Positions 53,874-62,359 of a stretch of 64,000 nt of DNA are shown here, piece by piece. Position numbers and translations under genes: made by a program. A model generated the notes under the pieces. That model searched no databases. It was not told where the DNA came from and saw nothing but the letters and a program-made list of their open reading frames with translations. Origin of the DNA: Bacillota bacterium (lineage in GTDB: Bacteria > Bacillota > Clostridia > DSM-8532); the NCBI GenBank assembly GCA_023415205.1, contig JAEZLR010000035.1:30348-94347 (forward strand), given 5' to 3'. How positions within the stretch are numbered: position 1 is the stretch's first letter; each line of letters opens with the position of its first letter.

Positions 53874-56216
53874 TCAATAGATGCGGATCTCGTATACGCC
53901 GGGCGTTCTATCGGGCTCCCAAGTGTTTTCAACAGTAAGCACCAGTCTGTCAAAGGCGGTCTCAGGGAAAGTGAGAATAGCAAGACGGTTGTGCCAGTTG
54001 CTTTTATTTACGGTGTAGATAGCACTATCCCCGGAGAAAAGCGTGACAGTAAAGTCTTTGACGCACTGGCCGGAGGCGCGTCGATTACACTCGTAGGGCA
54101 TTTCAATTGCTGTTCGCTCCAATGTATCAAAGGTGATACGAACCTCACCGGCGGTTATGGGCTTATCCCAGTATAGCACAAGCTCGGCGGGGAGTGCCTT
54201 GGGCTGCCACATGTTCCTCGGGTTCTCGGAGAACCGGCGATTCTGGCCGTTGAGTATCTGGGAGGCTTGGCCGCAGAGAGGTGTGGGGTAGATTACGGCA
54301 AATGTACTCTCCGGCCCCACATCATACTGCTCTCCGTTTTCGCTAATGCCATGGATACTGCGGAGCATGGGCAGCGGTCCTGCACCACGAGCAATTTCAA
54401 GACCGTCGCCATCAGGATAAAGGGTGACTGCCATGCGGTCATCATCGGTCATAGGATTCTTGGAGGAAATCAACGCATTAAAGGGAAGTGAGATATAGCC
54501 CTCAAAATGGGCCGGGACAGTAACCTCCACGGATTTCACACTTTTATAGAAGCGCCTGCGGTGCTCACTGCCCCATTCCACCTCGTTGTGGTGGGGGTAA
54601 TAGTCGAAGAATGCCCGCTCTCCGTGAGCCTGCCAGATATGGTCAGGAACGAAATGTTCCAGCTCGCAGCGGACAGAAATGCCTCCGTTAGTAGGATTTC
54701 GGAGGAGAATTTCACAGACCTCCAGTCGGTCAGTGAAGTCCCAAAGCTCCACACCTCCGCCGGTACGCAGCTTCTCAAAGCATTTCTCACCGGGTATCTC
54801 CCAACCCATCTCGCTGGATGCGGAGACTTTTGCCAATTTAGCAAGATCCTTTTTATCTGTATTGCTACGGTTAGGGATGGTGGCATCCCACTTTAAAAGG
54901 AGCTGCTGCAGTTCCTTTACATGGTTTTCGGTATAGAGCTGGCGCGGGGTGATGCTGTACTTGGCGCAAAGTGCCGCGGCCAAACCTGCCGCTTGACCTA
55001 TTGTGGCCAGTGTGCGCTGCAGTCTCACCGAGCCGTGAGCCAGATGGCTTACACTGAGAAGCCGTGAAGCGAAAAACAGGTTGTCAACATCCTTGGAATA
55101 GATGCTGCGGTAGGGGATGGTATATACAGGCGGGATACGGTGGTAGACTACCTTCACGTACTCGACGTTTTCCGGGTTGGGGTAGTGGATATCGAAGGCA
55201 AAGCCACCAACTGCAATGGCGTCGTCAAACATGCGGGCGCTTTCCAGATCGTTCTGGTTCAACACGTAGTCACCGAGAAAACGGCGGCTTTCACGTTTGC
55301 CCATTTGAGCACTGCACCAGACCATCTCCCAGCTCTGAGACCGCTCCTCGGCCCAGTAGTTTTTCAACCGATCCCATGCACTGTCCAGATGTCCCCGGAG
55401 ACGGCGGTATATTTTATCGTTGTCCTCTATGGTGTTGATATCCCCACCGGTTTCAGTGGGAAACCAGAAAAGTAGGCTTGCTCCTTCAGGAGCAAAGAAG
55501 GGGCCGTCACCGCCGTATCCCTTGAAAAATGGCGGAGTGTCCGGATCCGGGTAGAAGGGGCTGGCCTTTCCCGTATCCCGAATCAGGGTCACCAGAGAGT
55601 GCCCCATGGTGATATTGTCAGCCTTATCAGGAGCCAGAGATTCGTTGTATTCGCTTTTGGCCTCCCTGCCCATGTGGTACTCGGCACCGGCGCGCTCGGA
55701 GATGTTGCCGTCACCGGTATCATCAATCACATAGCCGTCCACATGGATGAGAACCTGGTGATAGTTCATAGTGTCCTCACAGAGTACAGCCACGATTTTA
55801 TTGTCCTTCACGTAAGGGGTATGGGCATAATGCCCACGAAGTATTGTTACTCCCGCCCGTTCCAATGCTTTACTCATCACGGTGTCCCAACGCATGGACA
55901 CATTGTAATGATGGTCGTTAGAGTCGGTCTTGGCGTGGTAGAAGGCAGCGTCTTCAATGAGCCTGCCCACGATACCGGTGGAGACCATATAGGTATGGAA
56001 GCGATGGGCATCGGAGGGATGCACCCCAATCTCCGGGCCACAATTGCCGCCAAGAGTAAGGCGGTGTTCAACGAGGGTTACCTGCTGTCCCATTTCTGCA
56101 GCCTGAATGGCTGCCACAACACCGGGAAGCCCCCCACCCAGAACAAGAACCTGTGTGCGAAGCTCTTTACAGCTTGGGGAACAGGCTTTGGCACCGGGAA
56201 TATTTGAAACATCCAT
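53874..56216 (-). CDS. Large FAD-dependent oxidoreductase (PF12831 family) with C-terminal extension
   Basis: 780 residues; last gene of the GRE operon. The first ~430 residues are the FAD_oxidored fold: TQVLVLGGGLPGVVAAIQAAEMGQ (FAD-binding GxGxxG near residue 27), TLGGNCGPEIGVH, YVIDDTGDGNISERAGAEY, and SRLLSVSHLAHGSVRLQRTLATIGQAAG, which carries the family's terminal FAD-contact region. About 350 further residues, beta-rich, lack a recognised domain; the last 120 (ELVLYWDKPITAGEVRITFDTLERTA) resemble a discoidin/galactose-binding sandwich. No signal peptide is seen. GGAGG precedes the ATG. Two shorter relatives are encoded divergently at 61-63.7 kb. The substrate is unknown. Confidence 0.85.
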   Translation of the reverse strand: MDVSNIPGAKACSPSCKELRTQVLVLGGGLPGVVAAIQAAEMGQQVTLVEHRLTLGGNCGPEIGVHPSDAHRFHTYMVSTGIVGRLIEDAAFYHAKTDSNDHHYNVSMRWDTVMSKALERAGVTILRGHYAHTPYVKDNKIVAVLCEDTMNYHQVLIHVDGYVIDDTGDGNISERAGAEYHMGREAKSEYNESLAPDKADNITMGHSLVTLIRDTGKASPFYPDPDTPPFFKGYGGDGPFFAPEGASLLFWFPTETGGDINTIEDNDKIYRRLRGHLDSAWDRLKNYWAEERSQSWEMVWCSAQMGKRESRRFLGDYVLNQNDLESARMFDDAIAVGGFAFDIHYPNPENVEYVKVVYHRIPPVYTIPYRSIYSKDVDNLFFASRLLSVSHLAHGSVRLQRTLATIGQAAGLAAALCAKYSITPRQLYTENHVKELQQLLLKWDATIPNRSNTDKKDLAKLAKVSASSEMGWEIPGEKCFEKLRTGGGVELWDFTDRLEVCEILLRNPTNGGISVRCELEHFVPDHIWQAHGERAFFDYYPHHNEVEWGSEHRRRFYKSVKSVEVTVPAHFEGYISLPFNALISSKNPMTDDDRMAVTLYPDGDGLEIARGAGPLPMLRSIHGISENGEQYDVGPESTFAVIYPTPLCGQASQILNGQNRRFSENPRNMWQPKALPAELVLYWDKPITAGEVRITFDTLERTAIEMPYECNRRASGQCVKDFTVTLFSGDSAIYTVNKSNWHNRLAILTFPETAFDRLVLTVENTWEPDRTPGVYEIRIY

Positions 56217-56349
56217 GTTGTTGATCCTCCATTATAGATATTGATTAGAAATCCGGCTATCTTCTCTGCGAGAATTTTGTATCCCGTATCGTTAGTGATG
56301 GAGAGGGGTTACGATGGCAATAAGAGTTTGGAAAAACGCCTTATTACCA

Positions 56350-57642
56350 TCAGTTCATTGCCGCAAACATGGCAGCACCGGAAGCCGCTTCTTCTGTGCA
56401 CTGACTCATAATGACAGGTTGGCAGAAAAAGCTGCTTATACAGTGCTGTAAAAACACGTTTTTCCTAAGGCCGTTGCCGGAGCCAATCAACCGATACGCC
56501 TCACCACCGGTACTTTTGTATGCGAGGAACCTATCGTAAAGCTCCCGGGTCATGCCTTCCATCATACTCCAAATGAAAGCAAGCGGAGTAAAGTTGTCGG
56601 TACTCAGATTTTCAATAGAGCCGCGAACCGTGGGATTTGCCCGGGTCCCCTGGAAGAGTGGTGTGGTAACGGGCAGATCTGTAGGCTTTTCGGAGGAAGC
56701 GAGCAACGCATCCATGGCACCATAGGCACTGTCTATCGGGCAGCCCAGCATATCCGAAGTTTCGCGGAAGAATTTCTCCAGCAGGGCGAAGGCACGGCCG
56801 CCGCAAAGGGGTGCTCCCACCAATAAGTAGCCGCCACCGGGGAAGGGACGGGTTTCCAGTCCTTCGCAATGGATGTATTTTTCGGAGTAAACGGAGAATT
56901 GGCTTCCGGTGCCAACATTGACCAACATAGAGTGGAGCTGACCGCCGGTCGCACCGAGAAAGCTGGCTTGGTTGTCACCGATACCTACATAGACAGGTCG
57001 TCCACGATAGCTGCCGATTAAGGGAGTGGGAGCAAGGTCAGGAAGCATGGAGATGTCCATACCGAGAGCCTTGATTTGCTGTATATCAAAGCACCCTTTT
57101 TCCACGTCGAAAAGACCCAGACTGGCGGCGTCGCTGGCGTCCGTCACAGGGGAAGTTCTTCCGCACAGGGACATGGCAATATAGTCGTGAATAGTGCAGA
57201 AAACTACCGCACCATTTGGAACAAGGCCGTTTTTGAGATTGTAGAAATGTGTCGTGAGACCAAAGCCGGTAGCCATGGGATAACCGGTGCTCTCAGTCAG
57301 AAATTTGGCATAGCTCTTGCCATTGTCCATAGGGAGATCGCCGCGCCCATCCTGCCAGATGTAGAGCGGGCTGACACTCCTGCCGGAGGCGTTCAGATAC
57401 ACTATTCCGTGCATCTGTCCTGTGATACCGATTCTTTCAATGTCGGGATACTGGGTGAAGAGCTCATCGACAGAACCGAAGGCAATTTTTCTGATGCATT
57501 CGGGATCCTGGATTTTTTCCCACGGGGTGGTATCTTCAATAAATGAAGTGTTGGCACGGGTAAGGCTTTTGAGTACCTCTCCGTTCTCTACAACAACGGC
57601 ACTGACAGTGGTCGTACCAATATCAAGACCTAATACTTTCAT
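56350..57642 (-). CDS. FGGY-family carbohydrate kinase (sedoheptulokinase-like)
   Basis: 430-residue sugar or polyol kinase of the ASKHA fold. The N-terminal phosphate loop GLDIGTTTVSAVVV, the substrate-loop GITGQMHGIVYLNASG and WQDGRGD, GIGDNQASFLGA and GTGSQFSVYS are present, plus the C-terminal adenosine-type motif RLIGSGNGLRKNVFLQ. The ITGQMHG pattern points to sedoheptulokinase/xylulokinase-like members, but the sugar is not certain. It starts 9 bp after the GRE gene, with GGTG before the ATG, so it is co-transcribed. In context it probably phosphorylates a product or precursor of the GRE reaction. Confidence 0.87.
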   Translation of the reverse strand: MKVLGLDIGTTTVSAVVVENGEVLKSLTRANTSFIEDTTPWEKIQDPECIRKIAFGSVDELFTQYPDIERIGITGQMHGIVYLNASGRSVSPLYIWQDGRGDLPMDNGKSYAKFLTESTGYPMATGFGLTTHFYNLKNGLVPNGAVVFCTIHDYIAMSLCGRTSPVTDASDAASLGLFDVEKGCFDIQQIKALGMDISMLPDLAPTPLIGSYRGRPVYVGIGDNQASFLGATGGQLHSMLVNVGTGSQFSVYSEKYIHCEGLETRPFPGGGYLLVGAPLCGGRAFALLEKFFRETSDMLGCPIDSAYGAMDALLASSEKPTDLPVTTPLFQGTRANPTVRGSIENLSTDNFTPLAFIWSMMEGMTRELYDRFLAYKSTGGEAYRLIGSGNGLRKNVFLQHCISSFFCQPVIMSQCTEEAASGAAMFAAMN

Positions 57643-57651
57643 AGGATCACC

Positions 57652-60027
57652 TCAACAGCAAGTAGAATTGGGGTCGAGACGTGCAATGATGTCCTCCTGT
57701 ATGGCTGGGCTAAGATCGAGGAAGTTAACGAAGGTACCATGGATTCTCATGATATATACGCCGTTGGGAGCATATTTCTTAGGATCGGCAAGCACCTTCC
57801 GCAGAGTTTCGGCGGTGGTTACGTTCACATAGAGGTAGAAGGGGGCACGTTTCTCGTTTGCTCCGTTAAAGAACAGAGGCCTGATAACTCTCTCATAGAA
57901 CTGAAGCCCCTTGCCCTCGTAGGTTTCTGCAGTGAAGTATTTGGGGTCAATACCAAAGTGGGAGGCACAGCCGCCGTTCATCTTCTCATAGGGGAGCTGC
58001 ATGGTGGATAGGATACGGAAGCCCAAACCGGAATCAGCAGTGCCCTGCAGCGGGTCAATGCCGTAATTCATCATCTCTCTGGCACCTCTGCCGTCGGGAG
58101 TGGCGCCCACCCAGTAGCCGTAGGTCAGGTGAGTGGAGGGAGAACTCCAATCGGGACGGAATGGATTGCCCAGATAGTTTTTCATGGAGGCGACCTTATC
58201 GGAAACTCTGGAAGCTACTTCTGCAGCTTCTTTGTCTGCTTCGGGGGTATTGTTGCCGTACTTGGGGCAAGCCTTCAGATAGTCACGCAGCTCTTCATAG
58301 CCCTCAAAGTCGCACTTACAGGCAGCAATGAGATTCTCGGCATCCTCGGGACGCTCACGCATCAGGCGCTCGATAGCAACAAAGGAGTCACACACTACCG
58401 CCAAGCCGTGAATTAGACAGCCGCTCCCGTTGTAGGTGGTGCCCTGCTCGGTCACATCTCGGACATCCACCGCGGTTTTAAGACCACCCTCAAAGCAGCT
58501 CAGGAAGGGTACGGGCCAGGTAGAGAGGGCACGGGAAACACCGTTTGCGGCATCCTGCATCTGGTTGCAGATCTCCTGCAGTCTTTCGTAAAAGAGTGAT
58601 TTGATGTTATTAAGTATGTAAGCAGCGTCATAGTCGGTTTGAGTGCCAATCTCTTTACCGGTGATGGCAGATTTGCCACCGGTAAGGGTCAGCTCCAAAA
58701 TTTTTGCTAGGTTCAGCCAACTGTTGGTGGTATTAGCGTTATCTTTACCCATGATAAGTGGTTCCTGGCAGCCGGCGATAGAATAGTCGGGCAGATCACA
58801 GCGTGCAACACCATGCTCCTCGAGAGTGACGAAGAGAGAATCATCATTGAATAGGGACGGAGTCAGGGCACCGGGTGTGAAGAAGAAGCGGCCCAGCTCC
58901 TTGTAGAGCTTATCGGGTGTATTGCGATGCAGCTTGACAGAGAGAATGGGTTGGGGCAAATTCATATCGTAATAGGCATCAAGAATCGCATAGCTCATGT
59001 CGCTGGTCAGGTCATGGCCCTCGGTGTCCTTGCCGCTGATAAGAATGTTCTGGGAGATGGCCCAGCTTCTCTCACCGATGTTAAAGAACACAAGGAAGTG
59101 CTTGAAGAGGGCAGCAGCCTCGTCTCGGCTTAAATTGCTCATTGCACGGTAGGGCTCAAAAATGCGGTCGGCATTACCCACCGAGAAGGCAAAGGGATTG
59201 GGAGCCTGCTCAATGCACATGATTTGCCACAGAAGAACATAAGCCTGCAGTGCTTCTTGAAGATTTCTTGCACCATACTGTGGAACGCGGCTCAAGGTCT
59301 CCACCATAAGCGCTAGTTCTTTTTTACGCTCTACGGATGCTGTTATCATCTGTTCTTCGGCCAGGGCAGCGTATCTGCGAGCAAGCTTTACGGCACAGTT
59401 CAGACTGCGCTTCATAGCAATCAGATTATTGCGGTGCTTGTCGCTGAGCTCTTCTTCGGCAAGACGCTTGTCCACATCGTCCATCAGAGTCTGCACGCCA
59501 TACTTAAGAGCGGGGCGAAAGTCAGGTATCATGTGACCGCTGACCTGCTCCATGAAGAAGGCTACCTCATCCGTGTACTCGCTGTACTTACCATAGACAT
59601 CGTTGAGAGCCCTCACGTAGGCGCTCTGGGCAGCAGTGGCACGGATGGATTCTATGCGTTCTTTTGGCATATCATCGCAGGGAGTGGCATACTCGTAGAC
59701 TTCCAGAGGATCGCAATAGCCACGGAAAGTCTCCACCCGGAAGGCAGGGTTAATAAGAGCATAGCTGGCAGCAAAGGCATCCCGCTGGGTGCCGACAAGA
59801 ATTGCATGTTCACTGATCTCAAGGGGCAGCTCATCAATGATCTTCTCCAGTTCACGGGCTGCGCGTAGCTCGGGATGGGTCTCTGTCATCTCCTCATCAA
59901 CTTTTGCGGCTAGCTCGCGGGAAAGCAACCAGCCATTAAGAATCTTATGCTCGGTGCGCTCTTCCTGAAAAAGAGCCTTTGCCTTTTCGGTAACTGCATT
60001 GTAGTTCATCCTATTGAATAGATCCAT
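57652..60027 (-). CDS. Glycyl radical enzyme, dehydratase/lyase-type, with divergent radical loop
   Basis: 791-residue GRE (pyruvate formate-lyase superfamily), which uses a protein glycyl radical and a thiyl radical for C-C, C-O, C-N or C-S bond cleavage under anoxic conditions. The thiyl Cys is in SIAGCQEP (Cys near residue 420, Glu two residues later), the C-x-E pair shared by glycerol, propanediol, choline and hydroxyproline GREs. The radical Gly (near 764) lies in YIMRIHGTFVNFLDLSP; most relatives have RV-x-GY-S at this point, so His, Thr and Phe here are unusual. GATPDGRGA is present before it. The protein ends in a CC pair. The ATG at 60027 has AAGGATG upstream. I cannot assign a known substrate. 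Confidence 0.9.
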   Translation of the reverse strand: MDLFNRMNYNAVTEKAKALFQEERTEHKILNGWLLSRELAAKVDEEMTETHPELRAARELEKIIDELPLEISEHAILVGTQRDAFAASYALINPAFRVETFRGYCDPLEVYEYATPCDDMPKERIESIRATAAQSAYVRALNDVYGKYSEYTDEVAFFMEQVSGHMIPDFRPALKYGVQTLMDDVDKRLAEEELSDKHRNNLIAMKRSLNCAVKLARRYAALAEEQMITASVERKKELALMVETLSRVPQYGARNLQEALQAYVLLWQIMCIEQAPNPFAFSVGNADRIFEPYRAMSNLSRDEAAALFKHFLVFFNIGERSWAISQNILISGKDTEGHDLTSDMSYAILDAYYDMNLPQPILSVKLHRNTPDKLYKELGRFFFTPGALTPSLFNDDSLFVTLEEHGVARCDLPDYSIAGCQEPLIMGKDNANTTNSWLNLAKILELTLTGGKSAITGKEIGTQTDYDAAYILNNIKSLFYERLQEICNQMQDAANGVSRALSTWPVPFLSCFEGGLKTAVDVRDVTEQGTTYNGSGCLIHGLAVVCDSFVAIERLMRERPEDAENLIAACKCDFEGYEELRDYLKACPKYGNNTPEADKEAAEVASRVSDKVASMKNYLGNPFRPDWSSPSTHLTYGYWVGATPDGRGAREMMNYGIDPLQGTADSGLGFRILSTMQLPYEKMNGGCASHFGIDPKYFTAETYEGKGLQFYERVIRPLFFNGANEKRAPFYLYVNVTTAETLRKVLADPKKYAPNGVYIMRIHGTFVNFLDLSPAIQEDIIARLDPNSTCC

Positions 60028-60046
60028 ATTCTTACATCCTTTCAAA

Positions 60047-60772
60047 TTATGTATGTATTATGCTAATGCCGGCCTGGTGAAGAATCTGACCGAAGCTTTC
60101 ATATTGCTGCTGGCTTACTCGGGCTTCCTCAGCCATGGTAAAATCCAACCCCAGCTTTTTATACTTGTCTTTGCCATATTCGTGATAGCGCAGCAGTTCC
60201 ACCGTGGCTCTCCCGGGAACACCCAGTTCGGTAAAGAGCTTTGCAAAGCCCCGGGCATCCTCATCAGAGGCGTTAAAGCCACCGATTAGGGGTATGCGCA
60301 GCGCCATTTCCTGAGAAAAATCCAATGCCGCTTTAATATTCAGGAAGGTCTGTGTATTTCTGCCCCCCGTAATCCGGGCATGTTTTTCGCTGTCATAATG
60401 CTTCACATCCATGATGAGCAGATCCAATACAGGGAGAAGCTTCTGTAAGAGCGGGGAAGTACCATTGGTTTCAATGCAGGTGTGTACACTCAGGGAATGA
60501 AGACGGGTAAGGAACTCTTGAACCTGGGGCAGCTGCATGGTAACCTCACCACCGGTCAATGTTACGCCACCTCCATCAAAAAACATCATCCTACTGCGCT
60601 GTACCTCATCGATCAGTTCCTCTAGGGTATACTCTGTCCCGCCTTCACGATCCAGACCCTCAGGGTTCGAGCACCACGGACAACGCAGATTGCAGCCCTG
60701 CAGATGATAAACCAGGCGATTTCCCGGACCGTCCTGGGAAAAATTAAAACCTTTTTGGAAAATTCGAATCAA
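60047..60772 (-). CDS. Glycyl radical enzyme-activating protein (radical SAM)
   Basis: Radical SAM protein of about 241 residues that installs the glycyl radical on the adjacent GRE. The cluster motif CNLRCPWC lies near residue 27 after the typical QDGPGNRLVYHLQG; GGGVTLTGGEVTMQ and DVKHYDSEKHARITG are further family segments. It lacks the ~50-residue insert with extra CxxC-type clusters found in most GRE-dehydratase activases, so it resembles the shorter PFL activase. I prefer the TTG at 60772, preceded by GGGGGTG, because the predicted transcription start lies at about 60787, exactly at an in-frame ATG; the ATG would require leaderless translation. First gene of the operon. Confidence 0.87.
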   Translation of the reverse strand: MIRIFQKGFNFSQDGPGNRLVYHLQGCNLRCPWCSNPEGLDREGGTEYTLEELIDEVQRSRMMFFDGGGVTLTGGEVTMQLPQVQEFLTRLHSLSVHTCIETNGTSPLLQKLLPVLDLLIMDVKHYDSEKHARITGGRNTQTFLNIKAALDFSQEMALRIPLIGGFNASDEDARGFAKLFTELGVPGRATVELLRYHEYGKDKYKKLGLDFTMAEEARVSQQQYESFGQILHQAGISIIHT

Positions 60773-60793
60773 TATTTCACCCCCCATAATCCA

Positions 60794-60856
60794 ATCCTAC
60801 TGTATCACTGTTATTTTGTCAATCCGATTGACAAAATTAAGGTGCAGATCTATACT
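60794..60856. promoter_or_regulatory. Divergent promoter pair sharing a 25-bp palindromic operator
   Basis: The palindrome 60813-60837 has 11-bp perfect arms (ATTTTGTCAAT and ATTGACAAAAT) with a CCG centre. Each arm contains a perfect TTGACA -35. On the minus strand TTGACA (60817-60822) is 17 nt from TAGGAT (60794-60799); on the plus strand TTGACA (60828-60833) is 17 nt from TATACT (60851-60856). A regulator bound to the palindrome would block both promoters. No regulator gene is present between them. Confidence 0.8.
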
Positions 60857-60862
60857 GAAACG

Positions 60863-61046
60863 TGGAATGATTAAAGAACCCTGCGCAGAGCTGAAAACGG
60901 TACAGCATTAAGTAGAGAATATGGGGGAAGAAATAGGGGTGTTTTCAAAGAGCTCTGCGTGGGGCGCCCCGCTTAAGGGTAAATGGTGAGAAAAATGCGG
61001 GATGGCCCGGCGGAGTATACAGAGCCATAGGCTGAGGAGAGATATT
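60863..61046 (+). other. Structured 5' leader before the divergent FAD oxidoreductase operon
   Basis: About 180 nt between the predicted start and the ATG at 61047. CGCAGAGCT (60884-60892) pairs perfectly with AGCTCTGCG (60951-60959), followed directly by a perfect GGGGCGCCCC palindrome (60961-60970) and other GC-rich segments. No known riboswitch core could be recognised. It could be a regulatory leader or simply structured mRNA. Confidence 0.45.
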
Positions 61047-62351
61047 ATGCTATATCAAAAAGAGCTTCAGGTAAAGTATTCGGCGGATGTCTGTGTTGTA
61101 GGCGGCGGCCCTAGCGGCATTGCAGCGGCAGTGGCTGCGGCACGACAGGGCGCGGATGTATTTCTTATTGAATCACAGGGCTGCTTTGGCGGTGCAGGAA
61201 CCTCTGCCATGGTGCCCACCTTTGTTTCCTTTACCGACGGTGTGAACTTCCTTTCGGGAGGAATCGGAAAAGAGATTTTTGAGCGCTGCTATCGGGAAAA
61301 CCCGGACGGAATGGCAGGCAAAAATCTGGGCTATAACATTGAGGGACTGAAAAAACAGTATGATGACCTGATAAGCGATGCCGGTGTTAGATTCCTGTTT
61401 TTTACCGACATGATAGATGCCATCACCGAAAACGGGAGAGTCAGGGCTATTGTGGTAGCCTCCAAGAGCGGCGTTTATCTCATTGAGGCCTCCATGTTCA
61501 TTGACTGCACCGGAGATGGAGACCTTTGCCAGCGCGCCGGAGCCCCTTGGGTGATGGGCGATGAGAATGAAAATGTTATGGGATCCACGCTCTGCTCCAT
61601 GTGGGTGAATGTGGACTGGTCAAAACCCAATCCCCAGCAGGACAGTTTTTTAGATCAGGCCTTTGCCGATGGAGTATTCACCTTTGAAGACAGACATCTG
61701 CCGGGGATATTCCCCACAGGTAAGGATACCGGCGGCGGGAACATCGGCCACGTCTTCGGCGTGCACGGAACCAACGAAGAGGAGCTAACCCGGGGAATGA
61801 TAGAGGGTCGGAGGATTCTTCCGGAGTTCGTCCGCTACTATCACGACTATGTGAAGGGCCCCTTTGAGAACGCTAAGCCTGCGACCACGGGAGCGGTGCT
61901 TGGTATCCGGGAGTCCAGACGTATTCTGGGCGATTATGTACTTAATATGGATGACTATGTGCGCCATGCGGACTTTCACGATGAGATTGGCCGTTTCTAT
62001 TACGGGATAGATGTGCATATCTCCGAACCCACGAGGGAAGCCTTTGAGAAATTTTCCAGAGACTTTTTTGTCAATAACTATCATGATGGCGAGAACTACG
62101 GCATACCCTACCGCTGCCTAGTGCCTAAAAATCTTGAAAATGTCTATGTGGCAGGACGCTGCATCAGTACGGACAGAAAAGTACAGTCCTCCATTCGGGT
62201 GATGCCCTGCTGTTTTATCACGGGACAGGCAGCGGGAGCTGCTGCGGCCCTGGCGGCTAAGGAGAAGAAGAGCAGCAGAGAAATCTCTGTATTTGAGCTG
62301 CAAAAGAGACTGGTGGACATGGGAGCCTATCTGCCCAATTTCAGGAGGTGA
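61047..62351 (+). CDS. FAD-dependent oxidoreductase (PF12831 family), copy 1
   Basis: 434 residues. The dinucleotide-binding N-terminus reads SADVCVVGGGPSGIAAAVAAARQGADVFLIE, followed by GCFGGAGTSAMVP; MFIDCTGDGDLCQRAGAP and the C-terminal VAGRCISTDRKVQSSIRVMPCCFITGQAAG are the family's FAD contacts. It is cytoplasmic by appearance. The start at 61047 has GAGGAGAG upstream; the upstream ATG at 61002 is less likely. The next gene overlaps its Shine-Dalgarno site with this stop codon, so the two are coupled. Likely a redox partner or processing enzyme for the GRE pathway; the substrate is unknown. Confidence 0.88.
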   Translation: MLYQKELQVKYSADVCVVGGGPSGIAAAVAAARQGADVFLIESQGCFGGAGTSAMVPTFVSFTDGVNFLSGGIGKEIFERCYRENPDGMAGKNLGYNIEGLKKQYDDLISDAGVRFLFFTDMIDAITENGRVRAIVVASKSGVYLIEASMFIDCTGDGDLCQRAGAPWVMGDENENVMGSTLCSMWVNVDWSKPNPQQDSFLDQAFADGVFTFEDRHLPGIFPTGKDTGGGNIGHVFGVHGTNEEELTRGMIEGRRILPEFVRYYHDYVKGPFENAKPATTGAVLGIRESRRILGDYVLNMDDYVRHADFHDEIGRFYYGIDVHISEPTREAFEKFSRDFFVNNYHDGENYGIPYRCLVPKNLENVYVAGRCISTDRKVQSSIRVMPCCFITGQAAGAAAALAAKEKKSSREISVFELQKRLVDMGAYLPNFRR

Positions 62352-62359
62352 CAAATAGA

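Noticed and set aside
55599..56207. 202-residue plus-strand ORF opposite the large FAD gene
   Set aside because: Antisense to a clear FAD-binding domain; composition His/Gly/Val-rich as expected for a shadow frame.
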